A program made the position numbers and the translations under genes. A stretch of 5,605 bases of DNA from Coriobacteriia bacterium (GTDB lineage Bacteria; Actinomycetota; Coriobacteriia; Anaerosomatales; SLCP01), in the NCBI GenBank assembly GCA_007123455.1, contig SKKZ01000163.1, positions 1 to 5,605 on the forward strand, read 5' to 3'. The notes below the pieces were generated by a model. It saw nothing but the letters and a program-made list of their open reading frames with translations, was not told the origin of the DNA and ran no database searches. Positions 1 to 5,605 of this stretch are shown piece by piece. Each line of letters starts with the position of its first letter. Within the stretch, counting starts at the first letter, position 1.

Positions 1-1424
1 AGGCGCCGAGGAGAGCTTCACAGAAGGCGTTCCTCACCACGCGGGTGGGTGATGTCGGCTTCGTCATCGGGCTCGCCATCATGTACGCGACAGTCGGGTC
101 GTTCGATTACGACGTCGTGCTCGGTTCGGCGGCCGCGTGGGCACCGGGTGTGGCGACCGCGGTCGCGCTGCTTCTGCTCTTCGGCGCGATGGGCAAGTCG
201 GCGCAGTTCCCGCTGCATGTGTGGCTTCCCGATGCGATGGCAGGTCCCACACCGGCGTCTGCGCTCATCCACGCGGCTACGATGGTGGCGGCCGGCGTCT
301 ACCTCGTGGCCCGCGCCCTGCCGATCTTCGAAGCCAGCGGAGTCGCACTTAGCGTCACCATGGCGATCGGCGCGGTCACGGCGCTCCTCGGTGGCCTGCT
401 CGCGGCGGTGCAGCACGACATCAAGAAGGTGTTGGCGTATTCGACGATCAGCCAACTCGGCTACATGTTCCTTGCGATCGGTGCCGGCGGGGCCATCGCC
501 GGCATGTTCCACCTCGTGACGCATGCGTTCTTCAAGTCGCTGCTCTTCCTCGGCGCGGGGGTCATCATCCACGCCGCGCACACGCAGGACATGCGCGAGA
601 TGGGCGGACTCGCGCGCCGCCTTCCGGTGACGTCGGTGACGTTCGGGGCCGGTGCGCTTGCGCTCGCCGGTATCTTTCCCTTCTCGGGCTTCTGGTCCAA
701 AGACGAGATCCTCTACGCGGTGTGGAACCACGGCCATTACGTGACCTTCTTCGTCGCGCTGGCCGCTGCCTTCGTGACAGCCTTCTATGTCGCGCGTCTG
801 TGGTTCCGGGTCTTCACCGGCCCGGCACAGACCGAGCATCTCGCCGAAGGTCACAGCGAGATGCTCGTGCCGATGGGTGTACTCGCTGCGATCACCGCGG
901 TCATAGGTTTCTCCGCCCCGCGCTTCTCGGAGTTTCTCGGGTATGCGGGCCACTGGCCCGATCCGTCGATCGCGCTCACATCGACGGCGGTCGCCCTCGC
1001 GGGTCTCGCGGTCGGATGGTGGGCGTACGGACGCCGCACCCGGGTGCTCAACACGCGCTCGCTCAAGGACCGCGCAGGTCATGCGTACACGGTGCTCGCC
1101 CAGAAGTACTACTTCGATGTCACGTACGAGCACTTCATCATCCGTCCGTTCATCCGTGCGACCGAGGCCCTCTACCGTTTCGACCGCTCGGTGATCGACG
1201 GTGTGGTCGACGGGGCCGGGAGCGCGTGGCGGAGTATCGCCGGCGTCGCATGGGCCTTCGACGGTCGCGTCATCGACGGGCTGGTCAACGGGACCGCTCG
1301 GGCTGCACGCGCATCGGGTGGCGTGCTGCGCCGGATTCAGGCGGGCAGGGTGCAGACCTACCAGCGTTACGTACTGGGAGCACTCGTGCTCCTCATGCTG
1401 TGGATCGTGCTGAAAGGGGCCTAG
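1..1424 (+). CDS. nuoL: NADH-quinone oxidoreductase subunit L (5'-truncated)
   Basis: Distal membrane-arm subunit of complex I, with an antiporter-like fold, which takes part in proton pumping coupled to NADH:quinone oxidoreduction. The frame is open to the left edge (first full codon at base 3), and the residues before the GTG at 45 (SQKAFLTTR-VGD) already match NuoL, so that GTG is not the start. About 473 residues are visible. Aligning to E. coli from memory suggests roughly 160 N-terminal residues are missing, including the TM5 glutamate. Visible functional residues are: Lys in GKSAQFP (195-197, E. coli K229), His in ALIHAATMV (270-272, H254), Lys in HDIKKVLAYS (423-425, K305), His and Lys in THAFFKS (522-524 and 534-536, H338 and K342) and Lys in FWSKDEIL (699-701, K399). 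The C-terminus has the long amphipathic lateral-helix region and a final hydrophobic helix before TAG. The next gene, nuoM, follows after three bases. Confidence 0.97.
   Translation, partial: APRRASQKAFLTTRVGDVGFVIGLAIMYATVGSFDYDVVLGSAAAWAPGVATAVALLLLFGAMGKSAQFPLHVWLPDAMAGPTPASALIHAATMVAAGVYLVARALPIFEASGVALSVTMAIGAVTALLGGLLAAVQHDIKKVLAYSTISQLGYMFLAIGAGGAIAGMFHLVTHAFFKSLLFLGAGVIIHAAHTQDMREMGGLARRLPVTSVTFGAGALALAGIFPFSGFWSKDEILYAVWNHGHYVTFFVALAAAFVTAFYVARLWFRVFTGPAQTEHLAEGHSEMLVPMGVLAAITAVIGFSAPRFSEFLGYAGHWPDPSIALTSTAVALAGLAVGWWAYGRRTRVLNTRSLKDRAGHAYTVLAQKYYFDVTYEHFIIRPFIRATEALYRFDRSVIDGVVDGAGSAWRSIAGVAWAFDGRVIDGLVNGTARAARASGGVLRRIQAGRVQTYQRYVLGALVLLMLWIVLKGA
1179..1292 (+). repeat. Imperfect internal repeat in the NuoL C-terminal region
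   Basis: Two 12-residue units lie 26 codons apart inside nuoL: FDRSVIDGVVDG (1179-1214) and FDGRVIDGLVNG (1257-1292). They are identical at 8 of 12 positions. They fall in the lateral amphipathic helix region that links the antiporter-like core to the last transmembrane helix. Related D-x-x-VIDG-x-V-N/D-G segments are familiar from many NuoL C-termini, often in a single copy as I recall. The second copy is probably an internal duplication, or divergence of a longer helical repeat. Confidence 0.6.
1413..1419 (+). promoter_or_regulatory. Ribosome binding site of nuoM
   Basis: AAAGGGG lies 8 bases before the ATG at 1428 and within the last codons of nuoL. It supports that ATG as the start. A second purine run, AGGGG at 1423-1427, abuts the ATG and is too close to be the main site. 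Confidence 0.6.
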
Positions 1425-1427
1425 GGG

Positions 1428-2897
1428 ATGTTGCCACTCCTGACGACCATCGTCTTCCTGCCGCTGATCGGAGCGGTGGTCACCGCATTCCTGCCCAGGG
1501 AGCGGACAGACCTGCCGCGGCTCGTGGCACTCGTCGTCTCCCTCCTCGATCTTGCGCTGGTCGCATGGCTCGTGCTGCGCTTCGACGTTGCGGGCGGCGT
1601 ACAATTCATCGAGCGTGCGAACTGGATTCCCGAGGCCGGTATCCAGTACTTCCTCGGCGTCGACGGCATCTCGCTGCCGCTGCTGTTCCTTTCGGCGCTG
1701 CTGCTTCCGATCTCCGTCCTTGCGTCGTGGAAGGTAACCGACCGGCCGCGGTTCTACTTCACGATGATCCTGCTGCTCGCCGTCGGGATGAACGGGGTCT
1801 TCGTCGCACTCGACTTCGTGCTCTTCTACCTGTTCTGGGAGCTTGTGCTCGTCCCGATGTACTTCCTCATCGCGGTATGGGGCGGTCCGAGGAGGGAGTA
1901 CGCGGCGATCAAGTTCTTCCTCTACACGCTCTTCGGTTCGGTATTCATGCTCGTCGGCATCCTCGCTCTGTACCTGCATCCCGCAGGAGGCACCTTCGAT
2001 ATGATGCTGCTTGCCGGCGCCGGATTGCCCGCAAGTTTCCAGTGGTGGGTGTTTGCAGCCTTCTTCCTCGGATTCGCGGTCAAAGTGCCGGTCTTCCCCT
2101 TCCACACGTGGCTGCCCGATGCCCACGTCGAGGCACCTACGGCCGGCTCGGTACTCCTCGCAGGTATCCTGCTCAAGATGGGCACGTACGGCTTCGTCCG
2201 TGTGAGCCTGCCGATGCTTCCCGACGCGTCCGCTTCGTGGGCGTGGTTCGTGGCACTCCTCGGCGTGGTATCGATCGTGTACGGTGCGGCCGTGGCGTTC
2301 GCGCAGACCGACCTGAAGAAGCTCGTCGCCTACTCGTCGGTGTCGCACATGGGATTCGTGATGCTCGGCATCGCATCCGGCACGTCAGAGGGGATCAACG
2401 GCGCGGTCGCCATCATGTTCGCGCACGGTGTCATCACCGGCATGCTCTTCCTGCTGGTCGGCATGGTCTACGAGCGCACGCACACCCGGACGATCGCCGA
2501 GGTGTCCGGGCTCTCGAAGCAGGCCCCGGTCGCTGCCGGGATGCTTGCCTTCGCCTCCTTCGCTTCGCTCGGCCTGCCCGGTCTTGCCGGCTTCGTCGGT
2601 GAGTTCCTGAGCCTCGTCGGGGCGTGGCGCTCGGAGCTTGTTGCACCCGGCTACGTGGTAGCCGCCGCCGTGGGAGGCCTGCTCGCAGCCGCCTACATGC
2701 TCTGGATGGTGCAGCGCGTCGTGCTCGGCACACCGAGCGGCACCGTCAAGAACATCACCGACCTGAACCGGCTCGAGATCGGCATCCTCGTACCCCTCGT
2801 AGTCATCACCGTGGTGATGGGCGTCTACTGGTCGAGCATCCTGCGCTACGTCGACCCGGCGGTCGACGCACTGCTCGCCTCGATAGGAGCGGTGTAG
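1428..2897 (+). CDS. nuoM: NADH-quinone oxidoreductase subunit M
   Basis: Second antiporter-like proton-translocating subunit of complex I, between NuoL and NuoN in the membrane arm. The 489-residue product is close to the usual NuoM length and is hydrophobic throughout, consistent with about 14 membrane helices. Diagnostic motifs are FLGVDGISLPL (residues 75-85), FWELVLVPMYFLIAVWG (136-152), VKVPVFPFHTWLPDAHVEAP (218-237) and the TDLKKLVAYSSVSHMGF segment (294-310). Key charged residues are conserved: Glu138 (E. coli E144), Lys219 (K234), Lys250 in LLKMGTYGF (K265) and Glu392 in FVGEFL (E407). The ATG at 1428 is preferred because the first residues match the hydrophobic NuoM N-terminus and a Shine-Dalgarno sequence lies 8 bases upstream. 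The TAG stop touches the nuoN ATG, which indicates co-transcription and probably coupled translation. Confidence 0.98.
   Translation: MLPLLTTIVFLPLIGAVVTAFLPRERTDLPRLVALVVSLLDLALVAWLVLRFDVAGGVQFIERANWIPEAGIQYFLGVDGISLPLLFLSALLLPISVLASWKVTDRPRFYFTMILLLAVGMNGVFVALDFVLFYLFWELVLVPMYFLIAVWGGPRREYAAIKFFLYTLFGSVFMLVGILALYLHPAGGTFDMMLLAGAGLPASFQWWVFAAFFLGFAVKVPVFPFHTWLPDAHVEAPTAGSVLLAGILLKMGTYGFVRVSLPMLPDASASWAWFVALLGVVSIVYGAAVAFAQTDLKKLVAYSSVSHMGFVMLGIASGTSEGINGAVAIMFAHGVITGMLFLLVGMVYERTHTRTIAEVSGLSKQAPVAAGMLAFASFASLGLPGLAGFVGEFLSLVGAWRSELVAPGYVVAAAVGGLLAAAYMLWMVQRVVLGTPSGTVKNITDLNRLEIGILVPLVVITVVMGVYWSSILRYVDPAVDALLASIGAV
2885..2889 (+). promoter_or_regulatory. Ribosome binding site of nuoN
   Basis: AGGAG lies 8 bases before the ATG at 2898 and inside the final codons of nuoM. 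With TAG and ATG directly abutting, a ribosome ending nuoM would sit over the nuoN start. This decides the nuoN start and points to coupled translation. Confidence 0.75.
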
Positions 2898-4268
2898 ATG
2901 CTCTCGGGCTACTGGCATTTCGTTCCCGAGGTCCTCGTCGTCGCCGGTGCGATCGCCGCACTCTTCGGCGAGTACCTGCCCGGGCGCGACCGGGGAGCGG
3001 CGTACGTCGCTGCCACGCTTGCCGCAATCGCCGCACTCCTCGTCATGGCCGGGGGCACGGGCGGTCCGATGGTCTTCGGTCAGGTCGAGCCGGACGGCGT
3101 AGCGCGGTTCGCGCGTGCCGGTGTGGCGGGGCTCACGGCACTCTGGGCGCTCTGGATGGCGGGTCGCGGGATTCCCGGGGAGCGACGCCGGGATGCGGTT
3201 GCGCTCGCGTTGTTCGCGGCTGCAGGCGGCATGCTTCTGTCGATGGCGCAAGACCTTATCGTCATGTACATCGCCCTCGAGCTCTCGACCATGCCCGCCT
3301 ACGTGCTCATGGGCTACCGTCGGCGTGACGTCTCCGGCCTCGAAGGTGCGCTCAAGTACTTCCTGCTCTCGATGCTCACCAGCATCATCATGCTGTACGG
3401 GCTCTCGTTCCTCTACGGGATCTCCGGCTCGACCGCCTTCGCCGAGCTGTCACTCGAAGGAGCCGGGCTGCTCGGCATGGTTGCGATCCTGCTGACCCTT
3501 GTCGGTCTGTTCGCGAAGATGTCCGCCGCACCGTTCCACTTCTGGGCTCCCGATGCCTATGCGGGTGCGCTGCCCGCATCGGTCGCGTTCGTCTCGACCG
3601 TGCCCAAGGTGGCCGGCATCGCCGTGATGGCGCGACTGCTTGCCGAGATCGCGCCCGGAATACCCGTGCTTATCACGGTCATCGGTGTTGCCTCCGCCGC
3701 ATCGATGCTCCTTGGCAACCTAGCCGCGTTGCCCCAGACCGACCTGCGCCGCCTCATGGCCTACTCCGGCGTCGGTCACACCGGCTACCTGCTTCTGGCG
3801 CTTGCTGCCGGGACCGATGCCGGTTACACGGCCGCGGTCTTCTACGCCGTTGCGTATGCGGTGCCCTCGATGGCGGTGATGCTCGTCGCCGCCGAGGAAG
3901 GTAGCGCGGTCGCCGACGTCGCCGGACTCGCGCAGCGGCGTCCCTGGCTCGCCTGGTCGACGCTCGTATGGTTGCTCTCGCTGATCGGCATACCGCCGCT
4001 CGCCGGTTTCTTCGGCAAGCTCTTCGTGTTCGGAGCCGCTGTCGACGTCGGACTTTGGGTACTCGTGGTGCTCGCCATCTTGACGAGTGTGGTTTCCGCC
4101 GGCTATTACTTCCGGATCGTGCAGGAGATGTTCTTCGGTGAGGCCGTGAAAGCCGGGGAGAGCGTCGGGGTCGCTCCGGTTGCGGCGACTGTTGCGCTCG
4201 CCGTGCTTGCCGCCGCCGCGATCGTCATCGGTGTGGGAGCCTCGCCGCTCCTTCGTGGTCTGGGATAG
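2898..4268 (+). CDS. nuoN: NADH-quinone oxidoreductase subunit N
   Basis: Third antiporter-like subunit of complex I, which lies nearest the quinone-proximal part of the membrane arm. The product has 456 residues, a normal length for compact bacterial NuoN. Family segments include QDLIVMYIALELSTMPAYVL (118-137), the SGLEGALKYFLLSM stretch (146-159), FAKMSAAPFHFWAPDAYAGA (205-224), VPKVAG (235-240) and IPPLAGFFGKLFVF (365-378). The expected charged residues are present: Glu128 (E. coli E133), Lys207 (K217), Lys237 (K247) and Lys374 (K395). In TDLRRLMAYSGVGHTGY (281-297) the basic pair is Arg-Arg, where NuoL and NuoM here have Lys-Lys. The ATG directly after the nuoM stop has a good Shine-Dalgarno sequence. 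The gene ends in TAG at 4266-4268. It is the last nuo gene here, as in the classical nuoA-N order. Confidence 0.97.
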   Translation: MLSGYWHFVPEVLVVAGAIAALFGEYLPGRDRGAAYVAATLAAIAALLVMAGGTGGPMVFGQVEPDGVARFARAGVAGLTALWALWMAGRGIPGERRRDAVALALFAAAGGMLLSMAQDLIVMYIALELSTMPAYVLMGYRRRDVSGLEGALKYFLLSMLTSIIMLYGLSFLYGISGSTAFAELSLEGAGLLGMVAILLTLVGLFAKMSAAPFHFWAPDAYAGALPASVAFVSTVPKVAGIAVMARLLAEIAPGIPVLITVIGVASAASMLLGNLAALPQTDLRRLMAYSGVGHTGYLLLALAAGTDAGYTAAVFYAVAYAVPSMAVMLVAAEEGSAVADVAGLAQRRPWLAWSTLVWLLSLIGIPPLAGFFGKLFVFGAAVDVGLWVLVVLAILTSVVSAGYYFRIVQEMFFGEAVKAGESVGVAPVAATVALAVLAAAAIVIGVGASPLLRGLG

Positions 4269-4321
4269 TTGCCCGGACAAGGCGCCCTGCTGCACGTACC
4301 GCGTGTTCTTGTGATGTAGAT

Positions 4322-4341
4322 GCCGGCCTCCCGGGACCGGC
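4322..4341 (+). terminator. Weak GC-rich hairpin, possible terminator of the nuo operon
   Basis: GCCGG (4322-4326) and CCGGC (4337-4341) can form a 5-bp stem around a 10-base loop that contains the palindrome TCCCGGGA (4329-4336). It lies 53 bases after the nuoN stop. No T-run follows, so it does not look like a classical intrinsic terminator. It may be chance in GC-rich DNA. It is listed because it is the clearest inverted repeat in the gap. Confidence 0.2.
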
Positions 4342-4358
4342 TGCAATCCTGACGTGGG

Positions 4359-4364
4359 TATACT
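4359..4364 (+). promoter_or_regulatory. Candidate -10 element upstream of the HtrA-like gene
   Basis: TATACT, within GTGGGTATACTC, matches the sigma-70-type consensus TATAAT at five of six positions and stands out in GC-rich DNA. It ends 44 bases before the ATG at 4409, which would give a leader of roughly 35-40 bases. No -35 match is visible 16-18 bases upstream (the bases there are CCGG-rich). The promoter would therefore need an activator, or the match is fortuitous. Confidence 0.35.
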
Positions 4365-4397
4365 CTCGGCGTACGGCCTGCAAGTGGCCCCCGAATC

Positions 4398-4402
4398 AGA
4401 GG
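4398..4402 (+). promoter_or_regulatory. Ribosome binding site of the HtrA-like gene
   Basis: AGAGG lies 6 bases before the ATG at 4409. The reading frame stays open for at least 90 bases upstream but contains no ATG or GTG there with a better site, so this motif decides the start. The site overlaps a GGCC box that could pair with upstream GGCC copies. Confidence 0.55.
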
Positions 4403-4408
4403 CCTGAG

Positions 4409-5605
4409 ATGAACGACGAGTACAACGATACCGACGGACGCGAGACCAACGATACCGAAGGACCCGAATCCCCTCCCGACCAGTCCGGGACGGAAGAGGT
4501 CGGGGAGGGCGGCCCCTCGTACGTCACCGTCGAGGGTCCGCTTCCGGTATGCGATTACACCGGATCGCCCGATGACGAGCCGTGCGAGGAACCGGCGCTC
4601 GTCAAGCGCTGGTCGAGCGCTGCCGTGGTGGTCGCGGCCGGCGCCGGCGCGGTGGTCGGCGGCGTACTGGCTGCTGCGGGCCTCATCTGGGCGCTCGGCT
4701 TCATTCCCGGGCTCAGACCGGTCTCGCTTGCGCCGGACGCCCCTCTCGCACGTCCGAGCGACACACAGATAACCGTCGGGGACGACGTCAGCTCGGCGGT
4801 GGCCGTCGCGGCCAAGGTCACGCCTTCGGTCGTGAACGTATCGGTGCAGCGGCAGTTCAGGAACGTCATCACCGGTGCGGTCGAGCTGCGTGAGGTTGGC
4901 AACGGGAGCGGCGTCATCATCCGTGAGGACGGCTACGTTCTCACGAACTACCATGTGATCCAGGGTGCCGACCGGGTTGTGGTGACCGTCGGCGTGCAAG
5001 ACGTTGAAGCCGAGGTTCGCGGCGAGGACCCGTCCACCGATCTTGCCCTGCTGAGAATCCCGGGCGAAGACTTCCCGGCCATCGAGTTCGGCTCCTCGGC
5101 CGATCTGCGCGTTGGCCAGTTCGTTGTAGCGGTCGGGAGTCCATTCGGCCTGGAGAAGACGGTGACAGCCGGCATCATCTCCGCATTACAGCGCACGCCC
5201 GAGGGTGACGGGCTCGGCATCGCACGCTATACGAACCTCATCCAGACAGACGCGGCAATCAACCCGGGCAATTCCGGTGGTGCGCTGGTCGATGCAGAGG
5301 GCAACCTGATCGGCATCAACACGCTTATCCAGTCGCCGGCCGGTGCGGTCGGCACGCCGCAATCCGCCGGAATCGGTTTTGCGATCCCCTCCGATTTCGC
5401 GCGAACCGTCGCCGACCAGCTTATCGAGACCGGACGGGCGATCCATCCGTTCATGGGCGTGCAGTCGGTGACGATCGACGAGAACCTGTCGATCCAGTTC
5501 GACCTGCCGGTCCGAGCAGGCGCACTCGTGCAGTTCGTCGAGCCCGGTTCGCCGGCAGACCTCGGTGGCTTGAGGCGCGGCGACATCGTGGTGCGTGTCG
5601 GGGAT
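4409..5605 (+). CDS. HtrA/DegP-family membrane-anchored serine protease (3'-truncated)
   Basis: S1C-type (trypsin-like) protease expected to degrade or refold damaged proteins outside the cytoplasmic membrane. The frame is open to the right edge and 399 residues are visible. Residues 1-65 are very acidic and lack a signal peptide. Residues about 69-98 form one Ala/Gly/Val-rich membrane segment preceded by Lys-Arg, so the N-terminus should be inside and the protease outside. The protease domain spans about 125-345. Its triad is His182 (LTNYHVI), Asp211 (STDLALL) and Ser289 (NPGNSGGAL), with the supporting motifs GSGVII, VGSPFG and GIGFAIPSD. A PDZ domain starts near residue 348 (FMGVQSV) and is cut within GLRRGDIVVRVGD. 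At least the rest of this PDZ is missing. The gene lies 140 bases after nuoN on the same strand, and its functional link to complex I is unknown. The family is certain; whether the name is degP, degQ or htrA cannot be settled. Confidence 0.94.
   Translation, partial: MNDEYNDTDGRETNDTEGPESPPDQSGTEEVGEGGPSYVTVEGPLPVCDYTGSPDDEPCEEPALVKRWSSAAVVVAAGAGAVVGGVLAAAGLIWALGFIPGLRPVSLAPDAPLARPSDTQITVGDDVSSAVAVAAKVTPSVVNVSVQRQFRNVITGAVELREVGNGSGVIIREDGYVLTNYHVIQGADRVVVTVGVQDVEAEVRGEDPSTDLALLRIPGEDFPAIEFGSSADLRVGQFVVAVGSPFGLEKTVTAGIISALQRTPEGDGLGIARYTNLIQTDAAINPGNSGGALVDAEGNLIGINTLIQSPAGAVGTPQSAGIGFAIPSDFARTVADQLIETGRAIHPFMGVQSVTIDENLSIQFDLPVRAGALVQFVEPGSPADLGGLRRGDIVVRVGD
4424..4471 (+). repeat. 24-base tandem duplication in the protease N-terminus
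   Basis: Two adjacent 24-base units (4424-4447 and 4448-4471) are identical at 20 of 24 positions, both starting AACGATACCGA. They encode NDTDGRET and NDTEGPES. The period is a multiple of three, so the frame is kept. The repeat lies in the predicted disordered acidic cytoplasmic tail, where copy number could vary without affecting the protease fold. Confidence 0.75.

Noticed and set aside
45..47. GTG at 45 as the start of nuoL
   Set aside because: The frame is open to the window edge and the preceding residues (SQKAFLTTR) fit NuoL. Starting here would also delete several transmembrane helices.
18..2348. A 776-codon open frame on the minus strand opposite nuoL and nuoM
   Set aside because: The translation is rich in Arg, His, Glu and Asp with no recognisable domain. 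It lies opposite two certain genes, and long antisense frames are expected where third codon positions are almost all G or C.
722..2602. A 626-codon + strand frame spanning the nuoL/nuoM junction
   Set aside because: It is an Arg-rich shifted translation of nuoL and nuoM with no domain. Both underlying genes are intact in their own frames.
2385..3251. A 288-codon minus-strand frame opposite the nuoM/nuoN junction
   Set aside because: It has the same composition-driven origin as the longer antisense frame. The product is hydrophilic and low in complexity, and it covers the conserved ends of two nuo genes.
4292..4310. Possible terminator GCACG-TACCG-CGTGT followed by TTCTT after nuoN
   Set aside because: The stem is only four Watson-Crick pairs plus one wobble and the T-run is interrupted, so it is too weak to call.
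4106..4999. A 297-codon minus-strand frame covering the nuoN end, the gap and the protease N-terminus
   Set aside because: It is antisense to two well-supported genes and has no recognisable motif. The + strand frame from 4409 carries a full HtrA catalytic triad.

Overview
This window carries the distal end of a respiratory complex I operon followed by a membrane-anchored HtrA-type serine protease, all on the + strand. The order is nuoL (5' end missing), nuoM, nuoN, a 140-base gap, then a DegP/HtrA-family gene that runs off the right edge. The DNA is strongly GC-rich, with third codon positions mostly G or C. The L-M-N order is the usual end of a bacterial 14-gene nuo cluster. Together with a protease that has an acidic cytoplasmic tail, one membrane anchor and an external trypsin/PDZ part, this suggests a high-GC bacterium, perhaps an actinobacterial lineage. 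That placement is an inference with low confidence, because no taxonomic marker gene is present.

Bases 1-4268 encode the three antiporter-like membrane subunits of NADH:quinone oxidoreductase. NuoL, NuoM and NuoN lie side by side in the membrane arm and each is thought to provide a proton-translocation path driven by quinone reduction. The charged residues known from the E. coli subunits are all present in the visible parts: the central-axis lysines, the TM5 glutamates of NuoM and NuoN, and the terminal TM12 residues. The junctions are very tight: three bases between nuoL and nuoM, and none between nuoM and nuoN. Shine-Dalgarno sequences sit inside the upstream coding sequence, so translation is probably coupled.

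Bases 4269-4408 are non-coding. They hold a weak GC-rich hairpin, a TATACT -10-like hexamer without a recognisable -35, and three GGCC boxes, the last of which overlaps the ribosome binding site of the next gene. This may be the boundary between the nuo operon and the protease gene, but the evidence is modest.

Bases 4409-5605 encode the first 399 residues of the HtrA-like protease, with an intact His-Asp-Ser triad and the start of a PDZ domain. Its cytoplasmic N-terminus is very acidic, contains a 24-base tandem duplication and has two cysteines. Overall the window looks like ordinary core metabolism plus envelope quality control. I see no mobile element, CRISPR array, tRNA, rRNA or new multi-gene system.
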